Of a stretch of 64,000 bases of DNA, positions 21,066 to 30,182 are shown piece by piece. Location of the stretch: contig CP034537.1 of the NCBI GenBank assembly GCA_004000515.1, forward strand, positions 5,842,001 to 5,906,000, in the 5' to 3' direction. Position numbers and translations under genes: made by a program. The notes beneath the pieces are model-generated. The model did no database searches, was not told the DNA's origin, and saw nothing but the letters and a program-made list of their open reading frames with translations. This stretch comes from Pseudomonas poae. GTDB lineage: Bacteria > Pseudomonadota > Gammaproteobacteria > Pseudomonadales > Pseudomonadaceae. Every line of letters begins with the position of its first letter. The stretch's first letter is position 1.

Positions 21066-22221
21066 CTCGCCGACAATAACGGGATCTCGAAACCGTGATC
21101 CAGGTCCAGCAACGGGAACAGCAGGTCAGCCACGCGCTGCGCTTCATCGATCAGCGGGTAGCCCGACAGGATGAACGCCGACACGCCTTGCGCCTGGTAC
21201 TCGCGCAAACGCTCGGCGAGCTGGGTGGCACTGCCTACCAGATAGGTACCGGCCGCCGGGCGCAGAATGTCGAAACCGAACAAGCTCGGCCCGACCCACA
21301 CGTTGGGGTAAATCTCCAACTCCCGCGCCGTGGGCAGGCGCCCTTCGCGCAGGGTATGCAGGTTGCGTTGCACCCGGGGATCGTCACTGACGTAGCTGTC
21401 CAAGGCGGCGCCAGGAGGCAATTGCCCCGCCACGCTGTCGAGGGCGGTTTGCAATGAAGTGCGCTGCAACAACAACTCGGCGTGGGCCCAGGCCTCTTCT
21501 TCCGTCTCGCGTACGATGATCTGCAAACGCGTACCGAAACGCAGGGTACGCCCCCGCTTGGCGGCCTCGGCACCGACGCGACGGAACTTGTCCCCCAGCC
21601 GTGGCGGCGTATCGGCAAAGCTCAGGTACACGTCCAACAAGTCGGCCGAATGGGCCACGCCCGCCTCGGACGTGCCCGCGCCCCAGAACTCGATGGGCGT
21701 GGATTGCGTGGGCGCCAGCCAACCACCCAGCGGGTGGTGGGCGTCTGCCGGATCACGTGGTGCCAGGTTGATGTATTTGCCTTCAAAGCCTTGGGTCTCA
21801 CCGGCGTACACGCTACGAAAGGCACGCCAGTATTCGCGGCTGAAGTCGTAGCGCTCGTCATGGGGAAAATGCACGCCCAATGCCGCCAGGCCGCTGTCAT
21901 CGCCATTGACCAGGTTGAGCAATAGGCGCCCACCAGAATACTGATCGAAGCTCAACGCCCACTTGGCCAATACCGCGGGCGACAACTCACCGGGGTATTG
22001 CGCTATCAGGAAACGCAGGCGTTTGGTGGCGTCGATCAGCGCGGCGGCGGTCACCAGGTTGGCGTTAGGGCTGGTGCCCAGCAGCGAGCCGTAGTAGCCG
22101 AGGCGGTCGGCAACCACGGCGATCTGCTTGAGCTGTTCAAAGCCGGTCACCCAACGCCCGGCTTCTTCCCAGGGTACGGACCATCGGGGGTGGTGAGGTA
22201 CCACAAGAGTTTGATCGTCAT
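21062..22221 (-). CDS. LLM-class FMN-dependent monooxygenase (SsuD-like), copy 3
   Basis: About 386 residues; alkanesulfonate-monooxygenase-like protein starting MTIKLLWYLTTPDGPYPW. Core segments are QIAVVADRLGYYGSLLGTS, SFDQYSGGRLLLNLVNG and STPIEFWGAGTSEAG. One base is missing near 22175 (CCC before TGG). It lies in an operon behind a DszB-like protein and a TonB receptor and is translationally coupled to the dppC-like gene. Confidence 0.87.
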
Positions 22222-22270
22222 GCTGTGTGGCTCCAATAAAAGGTCAGGGATGCACGCAAGGGCATGGCCT

Positions 22271-24502
22271 TTAGAAACGGGTCAGCGCGCTGACACCAAA
22301 GGTGCGCCGGTCGCCCCGCGCGTCCCAGGCCACATCGAAGGGCAAGGGCACGCTGTCGGTCTTGTATTGTTTGTCGGTGAGGTTGTTGACGTAGGCGGTC
22401 AGGTCCAGGTCCAGGCGCCCGCCAAAGTGATAGGTGGCGCTGGCACTGCCCAGGGTGTAGCCGCCTTGGGAAACGCTGTGGTCTTCCTGGGCCGTGGGCA
22501 GGAAAAGATGCGGCTCTGGTAGCGCCAGTCGCTGCCGAAGTTGAGCGAGTCACCGTTGTCCAGCGGCACACGGTAGCTGGCACCACCGCCAGGGTGCGTG
22601 ACGGCGAGCGGGCGATGCGGTTACCCGAATAGTCGACACCACCGGATTCAAAATCCTGCAATTCGGTATGCAGCAAGCCCGCCGAGGCGTTCAGGTGCAG
22701 GTTGGTGAACGGCAGCGCTTCAAGTTCGAACTCGGCGCCACGAATCACGCCTTTGCCGCTGTTGGTGAGCAGCGACACCACTTGGCCGTCGCGCACCGAC
22801 ACGGCGTTGACCTGGATGTCCGAGTAGTCGTAGTAGAAGACGTTGGCGTTGGCGGTCAGGCGCTCATCGAACCACTCGCTCTTGATTCCCAATTCATAGG
22901 CATCGACGTTTTCCGGCGCCACCACCGACGCTTCGGCCTGCACCAGCGCGCCGCCGCTGAAACCGCCGGAGCGAAAGCCCTTGGCATAACGGAAATACAC
23001 ACGGGCGTTGTCGTTGAGCTGGTACTCGGGCGTGATGTCGTACGTGAGCTTGTTCCAGGTACGTTTGTCATCCTGGACCACCGTGGTCACCAGCGGCCCG
23101 GTGTAGTGCTTCCACCATTTGTCCGCACTGCCGAACGACACATCGGCACTGTCGGGGCGGCCACGCGTTGCAGGTCGATGTCCTTGGTTTCACGGGTCCA
23201 TCGCAGGCCAGTGGTGATGCTCAACGGTTCAGTGACCTGCCAGGTGGTGCTGCCAAAGATTGCAAAGCTGTCAGTGGTCTGGTCGATAGAGGTCTTGCCG
23301 TAATCAGCGACGCCAAACGCCTGGTTGTAGTCTTCCGGCAGCAATGCGCTGCTGGAGCTACTGTCCAGGTGTTCATGGAACAGATGGGTGCCGATGATCC
23401 AGCTCACCGGCTGGTTCTTGGCCGACGACAGGCGCAGTTCCTGGGACGCCTGTTTCCAGTGGTCGTCGGAATAGGAACGGCCGAACTCGTAGATGCTCAT
23501 GTTCGGGCCTTGGGCTTTTTCCTGGATATCGTCGAAGGCGGTGATCGAATCCAATTGCAGGTCGCCCAGGTTCCACTTCAACGCCAATTGCACGCCGTTG
23601 TGCTGGATACGGTCATCCCCCTTGCCGGTAAACGCCGCGTGGCCGGTATTGGGCTTGGGCGCCGGACCGAACAGCGTCGAGCCATCCGCACCAGCGCCCC
23701 AGGCGCGGGTCGCGATACCCTGGCCTTTGTAGTCACGGGCGTGCAGTTGCAGGGTGGCTTGCAGGTCATCGTTGATCTGCGCCAACAGTTGCAGGCGCAG
23801 GGCCTGGTCATGGATATCGCCGACGGTGTGGCCGTCAACCTGGTTCTTCAACTGCCCGTCGCTGCTCTGGTCGATGAACGAGACACGCCCGGCCAGTTTG
23901 TCCTTGAGCAAGGTACCGCCATAGGCGCCTTCGTACAGTTTGGAATTGTAGTTGCCGGCATCGGCCTTGAAGTAGCCCGACGGGTCTTCGAAGGTCGGTT
24001 TGCGCGAGACAAAGTTGATCGCGCCGCCGGTGGTGTTCTTGCCCCACAGGGTGCCCTGGGGCCCGCGCAGCACTTCGACGCGCTCCATGTCATACAGCGG
24101 AAAACCGGTGGCCACATGCGGGTCGATGTACACGTCGTCGGTGTAGATACCCACTGGGTACACCGTGGTTGAGGCCATGTCGCCAGAGCCCATGCCGCGA
24201 ATGTACCAACGTGGTCGCTGGTGCCCGGCGAACTCCGGCGCGATGGCGTTGGGTACGTTGCGCAAGGCTTTGCCCGCGCTGAAACCACCGCCGTTGCTCT
24301 CAATATCCTTGGCGCCGACCACCGAGATGGCGGACGGCACGTCTTGCAGGGATTCTTCACGCTTTTGCGCGGTGACCGTCACCGTGGGCAAGGCATCACT
24401 GCCTGCTGCCACCGGCTCATCAGCAGTGGCAGCCTGGCCGTGCAGGGCCAGTGCGCCGGCAACGGCCCAGGCCAAGTGGCTGAAACGAAAGTGTGCGGGC
24501 AT
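22271..24502 (-). CDS. TonB-dependent outer-membrane receptor, copy 2
   Basis: About 745 residues: signal peptide (cleavage near AATA), plug domain (RWYIRGMGSGD, YTDDVY, VEVLRGPQGTLWGKNTTGG) and a barrel ending in SALTRF. It is paralogous along its length to the receptor at 5056. Frameshifts lie near 23160, 22575 and 22500. It starts 4 bp after the DszB-like stop, so the two are co-transcribed. Organosulfur uptake is inferred from context; an iron-siderophore role is not supported by any neighbour. Confidence 0.85.
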
Positions 24503-24506
24503 GGGC

Positions 24507-25554
24507 TTATTGTCCTTGGGTACGGTTGAGCAGTGCGCGGGCGTCTTGCAACGGCTGGGGAGCAACCCACTGGGCAAGGTCAAAATCGTGTTCGAGGAAG
24601 CCGTGGCGATAAAGGAAGTTCTTTGCAGCGCCAGGTATTCCAGGCGCTCCGCCGACAGGTCCGGGTGCAGCGAAGTATGGAAATCGCCACGGTAGGCCGC
24701 CTCGACACCGGCACTGGCCGCACGGGTTTCTTCCGCCAGGATGCCGCGCAATGCGTCGAGGTTCTGGCTGGCCCAGTCGGCGGCACGCAGGGTTTGTGCG
24801 AGGAAACGCACCACCACGTCGTAGTGCTCGTCCAACAAATTCTGGTGGATGGTGATCGGGCGCGGCGTGCCATTGTTGATGCGTTGGCGCGGCGTGGCGA
24901 TCTGGTCCAGGTCGATGCCCACCACCAACCCCAAGCGCTGGGCGGCGTCTGCGGCGGAGGCGCCCTTGACGTAGACCGCGTCTACCTCACCGCGCACCAG
25001 ATAGTCGAGGCCCGACCACAAGCGCTGCAAACCTTCCTGGGGCGGCAGGCTGTCATCACGCGGGTGCAGGGCCACTTCCACCAGGTCGACATCACTGAAA
25101 TCCAGGCCCGCCAGCGACAATGCGCCCTTATAGCCAGACAGGCTCATGGCCCGGGCGATGCTGCCGGGACGGTCTCCCGCGTCCCACGCTGGCAACGCCA
25201 GGCGCTTGCCGCGCAAGTCTGCGGGCGAGCGAATGCCCGAGTCGGGGCGTACCAGAATGGTTTGCCATTCCTCGATCCAGGTCAGACCGATCAAGCGCGT
25301 CGGTGTGCCTGCGCCCCTGGCGGCCAGGGCCGGTACGTTACCGCCCTCGCGAAACAGCCCAGGCAGTTCGTGATCGTAGTGGTGACGACCCAGTTGCTGG
25401 GCATCCTGCAAGGTGGCAACGCGGATGCCGTCGCCAGCGAACTCCTCCCCAACCAACCGAGCTTGAAGGCGATACCGGACGCAGTGGGCACCGGGCAGCG
25501 AGTGAACCACAGCGTGTCCAGAGTGGAAGAAGGCAAGGCAGCAGCGTTGGGCAT
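24507..25554 (-). CDS. DszB-like desulfinase with the catalytic Cys retained
   Basis: About 349 residues, no signal peptide, binding-protein fold. The N-terminal TRCPVPTA aligns with SNCPVPNA around catalytic Cys27 of DszB, and here Cys is present. In HYDHELPGLFREGGNVPA the His ten residues before Arg and the R-x-G-G match DszB His60 and Arg70. The C-terminal QKNFLYRHGFLEHDFDLAQW parallels the DszB end. Frameshifts lie near 25440 and 24616. First gene of a sigma-54 operon. It probably hydrolyses a sulfinate to sulfite; the substrate is unknown. Confidence 0.72.
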
Positions 25555-25610
25555 GGGAACTCCGATCAGCACGAATGAAAGACCCGCTAGCGGGTGGATG
25601 GGCAGCCCAT

Positions 25611-25626
25611 CGCAACGACCATGCCA
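25611..25626 (-). promoter_or_regulatory. Sigma-54 promoter of the dszB-tonB-monooxygenase-dppC-dppDF operon
   Basis: Minus-strand TGGCATGGTCGTTGCG, nearly consensus, 57 bp before the DszB-like ATG and 62 bp from palindrome site 5. Confidence 0.78.
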
Positions 25627-25687
25627 ACCTCTCAACACACTGATTTAAATAGAGTTTGTATCAGTGGCCAGTTTTAAATACACCCGA

Positions 25688-25705
25688 CTGCTGCCAGCGC
25701 AGCAG
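25688..25705. promoter_or_regulatory. Upstream activator palindrome, site 5 (divergent)
   Basis: CTGCTGC-CAGC-GCAGCAG, a perfect 7-bp inverted repeat placed between two divergent sigma-54 promoters (25611-25626 and 25777-25792), as at site 1. Confidence 0.75.
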
Positions 25706-25776
25706 GCCACCAGCAGCCAGTGCTGCCGCTGCCACAACCCCAGGCCTCAGGGGCCGTGTAAATGGGCCTTACGGGC

Positions 25777-25792
25777 TGGCGCAGAACTTGCT
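25777..25792 (+). promoter_or_regulatory. Sigma-54 promoter of the DszC/SfnB-like gene
   Basis: TGGCGCAGAACTTGCT has -24 TGGC and -12 TTGCT elements, 50 bp before the ATG at 25842 and 72 bp from palindrome site 5. Confidence 0.75.
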
Positions 25793-25841
25793 CAGCGCTC
25801 CTGTGATGCTTTTTCCATCTGCCAAAACGAGACTTTCATTC

Positions 25842-27064
25842 ATGAGCGACATTGCCCCTGCCCTGCCCCTGCGTACCGAACGCCAGGCCCTGGAAGCCGC
25901 CCGCGCCGCGGCCCTGCGCATCGCCGAGCTGGCCAACGACCCAGCCAACAACGAGCAGTTGCCCCGCCGCCAGGCCCAATGGCTGTCCGACTACGGACTG
26001 ACCGCCATTGGCGTCCCCACTGCATTGGGAGGCCTGGGAGCGTCGGTGCAAACCCAGGTCGAGGTGGTGCGCATTATTTCGACGGCCGACGGTGGCGTGG
26101 GCCAACTGCTGCAGATTCACTACGTGATGCTGCGCGGCATCCTGGAGGATTACTGCGAGACGGCACGCCAGCGCATCGTCAGCGATGTACTGGCCGGCAA
26201 ACGCCTGGCCAACGCCTTGGCCGAAGTCGGTGGGAAAAACAAATTCGCCTTGAAGACCCGCGTGGAGCGCCGCGCGGATGGGCAACTGGTGCTCAATGGC
26301 AGCAAGTTCTATTCAACCGGCGCCTACCTGGCCGACTGGATCTGGCTGGCGGCCGCCTCCGAGAGCGGCGGCGCGGGCATCTGGCTGCACCGCGACACCC
26401 CCGGCCTGACCCTGGTGGATGACTGGCGCGCCTTCGGCCAGCAGCACTCAGTGAGTGGCACGGTGCGTTTTGAAGAGGTGATCCTCGACCCGGATTTCGT
26501 GTTGCTGCGCGAAGGCCCGATGAAACGCACGGGCCTGACCTTCCCGCAAATCCTGCATGCCGCCATCGACACCGGCATCGCGGCCGGCGCCTTGCAGGCG
26601 GGGGTCAACTACCTGCGCCAGCACGCGCGGCCCTGGGTCGAAAGCGGGGTTGACCACGCCTACGAAGAGCCCCACATCATCCGCCAGATCGGCGAATTCG
26701 CCGTGGCCCTGCGTGCCGCCGAATCTTTGCTGCGCGATGCCGCAAAGCTGTTCGACCAACACCTGCTGGACGAGAACGACACAACGTTGCAAAGCGAGCT
26801 GATCCTCGCCGTGGCAACCGTGCGCGCCCATTCCGACAGTGCGTCGCTGAAGATCTCCAGCGAGATGTTCTCACTGCTGGGCGCCAGCTCCGCCTTGAGC
26901 AAGTGGAACCTGGACCGGTTCTGGCGCAATGCACGGGTGCACACCACCCACGACCCGATCCGCTGGCGGCTGCACCATGTGGGCAATTACTACCTCAACG
27001 ACGTGGACCCGGGGAGTACACGGCGATTCTGGCCAAGGGCGAACAGGGTCGGAAGGTGGAATAA
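25842..27064 (+). CDS. DszC/SfnB-like flavin oxygenase (acyl-CoA dehydrogenase fold)
   Basis: About 407 residues with the acyl-CoA dehydrogenase fold. It has the features of the DszC/SfnB subgroup that S-oxygenates organosulfur compounds instead of dehydrogenating acyl-CoA: NGSKFYSTGAYLADW and the C-terminal NLDRFWRNARVHTTHDP with LHHVGNYYL. A missing G in the run near 27012 hides the last residues (AILAKGEQGRKVE). It is transcribed alone from its own sigma-54 promoter, divergent from the dszB-like operon. FMNH2 would come from a reductase not in this window. Confidence 0.82.
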
Positions 27065-27071
27065 GCAGGCC

Positions 27072-28562
27072 TCAGTGCGCGATACACACCGACTTCAACT
27101 CGGTATACGCCTCAATCACCGCCCGCCCAAACTCACGCCCCATCCCAGACTGCTTGACCCCGCCAAACGGCATCGCCGGGTCGAGCAGTACGTGGGCGTT
27201 GATCCACACGGTGCCGGCTTCGATGCGCGGTACCAGGTTCAGGGCCTTGGTCAGGTCGTTGGTCCACAGGCTGGCGGCCAGGCCGTAGGGGTTGTCGTTG
27301 GCTTGGGCGATCACTGCGTCTTCGTCGTCGAACGGCAGCACCGCCAGTACCGGGCCGAAGACTTCTTCGCGGGCCACGGCCATGCTGTGGTCCACATCGG
27401 CCAGGATCGTCGGTTGCACGTAGAAGCCCTCGCCGTCGAGCAACTCGCCACCGCAGACTACCCGCGCACCTTCCAGGCGGGCCTGTTCGATGTGTTTGAG
27501 CACGCCCTGTTGCTGTTTGCGTGACACCAGCGGGTTGATCACTGCGTCGCCGTCCATGCCGGCGCCAATCGGCATGGCCGACACCGCTGCCGCGAGGCCT
27601 TTGACGAAGGCGTCGTGGATCGAGCGATGCACGTAGAAGCGCGACGCCGCCGCGCACACCTGGCCGTTGTTCAGCAGGCCGCCGAGGATTGCGCCCTGGA
27701 TGGCTTTGTCGATGTCGGCATCGGCAAGCACGATCATCGGGTTCTTGCCACCCAGTTCCAGGGCGAAGCGGGTCATGTTCTGCATGCACGCCACACCGAC
27801 GCTTTTGCCCACGGCGGTGGAGCCGGTGAACGAGACTTTGCTCACCAGCGGGTGGGTGGTCAGCACGCCGCCCACCGAGGCGCCGCCACCGGTGACCACG
27901 TTGAACACACCGGCCGGGATGCCGGCTTCAATGGCCAGCTCGGCCAGGCGCATGGCGGTCAGTGGGGTTTCCATCGCCGGTTTGATGATCACGGTGCAGC
28001 CGGTGGCCAGGGCGGGCATCAACTTCCAGGCGGCGATCATCAGCGGGAAGTTCCACGGCACGATACCGACTACAACGCCCACGGGCTCGCGCTTGGTGAA
28101 AGCGGTGAATTTAGCGCCGGGCGGCAGCGGAATCGACACGTCGAAGGTCTGCCCTTCGATCTTGGTAGCCCAGCCCGACATGTAGCGCATGAATTCCACG
28201 GTGGCGTTCAGGTCAAGGGCCCGTGCCATGTTGATCGACTTGCCCTGGCTCAGGGTTTCGAGCTGGGCCAGTTCTTCGGCGTGCTCTTCTACCAGGCGCG
28301 TGAAGTTCAGCAGGATGCGTTCGCGGTCGGCCGGGCGCAGCCCAGACCACACGCCCGCCTTGAACGCGGCATGGGACGACTGCACCGCGCGTTCTACCAG
28401 CTCCAGCGGAGCGTCCAGGGTTTCGCACAGGGTTTGCCCGGTGGCCGGGTTGAGCACAGCGATGTGCTGGCCTTCGGCGAACACCCAATGGCCGTCGATA
28501 AAGCAGCCGTGGCGGCGGTCAAGGAAGGCAGCCACCTGGGGCAGGATTTCAACGTTGCTCAT
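27072..28562 (-). CDS. feaB: Phenylacetaldehyde dehydrogenase
   Basis: Intact 496-residue NAD(P)-dependent aldehyde dehydrogenase. The Rossmann segment is FTGSTAVGKSVG, the catalytic Glu is in FALELGGKNP and the catalytic Cys in NNGQVCAAASRF. It oxidizes phenylacetaldehyde (or hydroxyphenylacetaldehyde), made by the amine oxidase at 32961, to phenylacetate for the paa genes. The assignment to FeaB rests on sequence character plus the linked tynA and feaR. Two FeaR-like boxes lie upstream on its strand. It converges with the DszC-like gene, marking the end of the sulfur island. Confidence 0.88.
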   Translation of the reverse strand: MSNVEILPQVAAFLDRRHGCFIDGHWVFAEGQHIAVLNPATGQTLCETLDAPLELVERAVQSSHAAFKAGVWSGLRPADRERILLNFTRLVEEHAEELAQLETLSQGKSINMARALDLNATVEFMRYMSGWATKIEGQTFDVSIPLPPGAKFTAFTKREPVGVVVGIVPWNFPLMIAAWKLMPALATGCTVIIKPAMETPLTAMRLAELAIEAGIPAGVFNVVTGGGASVGGVLTTHPLVSKVSFTGSTAVGKSVGVACMQNMTRFALELGGKNPMIVLADADIDKAIQGAILGGLLNNGQVCAAASRFYVHRSIHDAFVKGLAAAVSAMPIGAGMDGDAVINPLVSRKQQQGVLKHIEQARLEGARVVCGGELLDGEGFYVQPTILADVDHSMAVAREEVFGPVLAVLPFDDEDAVIAQANDNPYGLAASLWTNDLTKALNLVPRIEAGTVWINAHVLLDPAMPFGGVKQSGMGREFGRAVIEAYTELKSVCIAH

Positions 28563-28644
28563 GGTTCACCTTTTGTTCGAATGATTCAGCAGGAGTAGTT
28601 CTGCAGGGGTTGACGCGATTGTCGGCGCACCCTCTGCCTGCGGG

Positions 28645-28681
28645 TTTTCCCTGCGTGCCAGATGCTTTGGCCAGGCTGCCA
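28645..28681 (-). promoter_or_regulatory. Paired FeaR-like boxes for feaB
   Basis: On the minus strand TGGCA-N8-AAA occurs twice (28645-28660 and 28666-28681), 21 bp apart and 83 bp from the feaB ATG. It equals the TGNCA-N8-AAA FeaR motif I recall for E. coli. Confidence 0.65.
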
Positions 28682-28693
28682 AATCGCCCCCTC

Positions 28694-28732
28694 TGGCAAG
28701 CACAGTCAAGGCTTTGGCAACCACACACAAGG
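28694..28732 (+). promoter_or_regulatory. Paired FeaR-like boxes for the porin gene
   Basis: TGGCA-N8-CAAGG occurs twice (28694-28711 and 28715-28732), again with a 21-bp period, about 75 bp before the porin ATG. Orientation is towards the porin. Confidence 0.55.
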
Positions 28733-28806
28733 CAGCAAAAGTTCCGCGCCGTAGTATCGAAAAGGAGCGCAACCCTGCGTTCAAGAACAAGAACGGATGC
28801 CTCCCC

Positions 28807-30128
28807 ATGCTCAAGTCCCCCAAGCTTTGTGTGTCGACCCTCGCCCTGTTGGTCGGTGCTGGCCACGCCCAGGCGTACGAACTCTACAGCGATGCCGACA
28901 GCCATCTGAACGCCACGCTGGAAGCGGTATTCGGCGCATTCCACAGTCAGGAGCGCTATGTCCCGTCAGGGCGCCTGAACCCGGGCTCGTCCTCATGGCG
29001 CGAGGGCTACATCAAATACGGCCTGAGCTTCGACAAGGACTTGGCCGGCGCGGGCACCGCCTATGGCGCAGCCAACCTGCTGAGCTCGGGCACCTGGGGT
29101 GATGGCGATGCCGCCGGCTTCAGCGACGGCTCGGAACGCACCACCAAGTTCGAAGACGCCTACCTTGGCTGGCGCTCCGGCACGTTGTTCGAAGCCTTGG
29201 GCGACGATGGCGTGGACCTGTCCTTCGGCCGCCAGAACATCGTGGTCGGCGACGGTTTCCTGATCAACGGCGACGCCCTGAACATGGGCAAAGGCATCGG
29301 CGAGGGCGACTACAATCGCGGCGGCGCCTACTACCTGGCGGCGCGCAAGGCCTTCGACGAGACCGCCGTGTTGCGCCTGGGCGGCAAGCAAGGCTGGCGC
29401 AGCGACCTGATGTGGCTCAAGTCCGACAACCGCGCCCAGGCCAAGACCGAGATGGTCATCGGCACCCTGGAACACGTCGCCGCCGAAGGCACCGTGGGCT
29501 TCACCTACATCGACACCACCGACGTGGACAAGCAATACGCCTCCCCACCCAGCTGGAACGCGATGGCATGAAGACCTACAGCCTGCGTGCCCAAGGCAAT
29601 GCCGGGGTGACCAACCTGTTCCTGTCCGGTGAATACGCCAAGCAGGACAAACCCCACGCCGCCAGCGAAAACGCCTGGTACCTGGAAGCCGGCTGGACCT
29701 TCGCCGACATCGCCTGGGCGCCGAGTGCCAACTACCGCTACAGCCGCTTCTCGAAAGGTTTTGACCCGTTGTTCTACGGCCTCAACCGTGGCTATGGCAC
29801 CTGGTTCCAGGGCGAAGTGGCCGGCAACTATGCAGGCCCCTTCAACACCAACTCGCGCATTCAATCGGTCACCCTCAAAGCCTCGCCGCTGGAGAGCGTC
29901 AGCATTGGCGCGGTGCTGTTTGACTTCGACACGATCGACCGTGGCCTGGGCAATACCGATGGCCACGAGATCGACCTGTTCGCCGAATGGCGGGTCAACG
30001 CGCACCTCACGGTGATGCCGCTGATTGGTCTTTACCAACCGGACAAGAGCGCCGAACACGGCGGCACCCAACTGGGCAACAACGACAAGAACGTCTACAG
30101 CCAACTGGTCTTCGCCACCACTTTCTAA
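28807..30128 (+). CDS. Outer-membrane porin-like protein of the amine/phenylacetate region
   Basis: About 441 residues: signal peptide (cleavage near AQA), then an alternating aromatic and charged beta-barrel pattern ending in QLVFATTF, as expected for an outer-membrane channel. I cannot assign a known porin family with certainty. One base is lost near 29555, after YASPP; the second half resumes at LERDGMKTYSLRAQ. Paired FeaR-like boxes upstream suggest it admits aromatic amines or phenylacetate (inference). Alternatives are an AlgE-like or other substrate-specific channel. Confidence 0.6.
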
Positions 30129-30182
30129 CCCCGGTCGGTGCGGTGGCGCAGGCCATTGCACCGCTGAGACAAGGCTCTTTCC

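Noticed and set aside
23168..24172. Plus-strand open frame opposite the second TonB receptor
   Set aside because: Shadow frame; the minus strand shows plug and barrel motifs.
2564..27064. Reading the broken sulfur genes as a decayed pseudogene island
   Set aside because: The same indel pattern affects paa and che genes; breaks sit in homopolymers and no deletions or stop-codon substitutions are seen.
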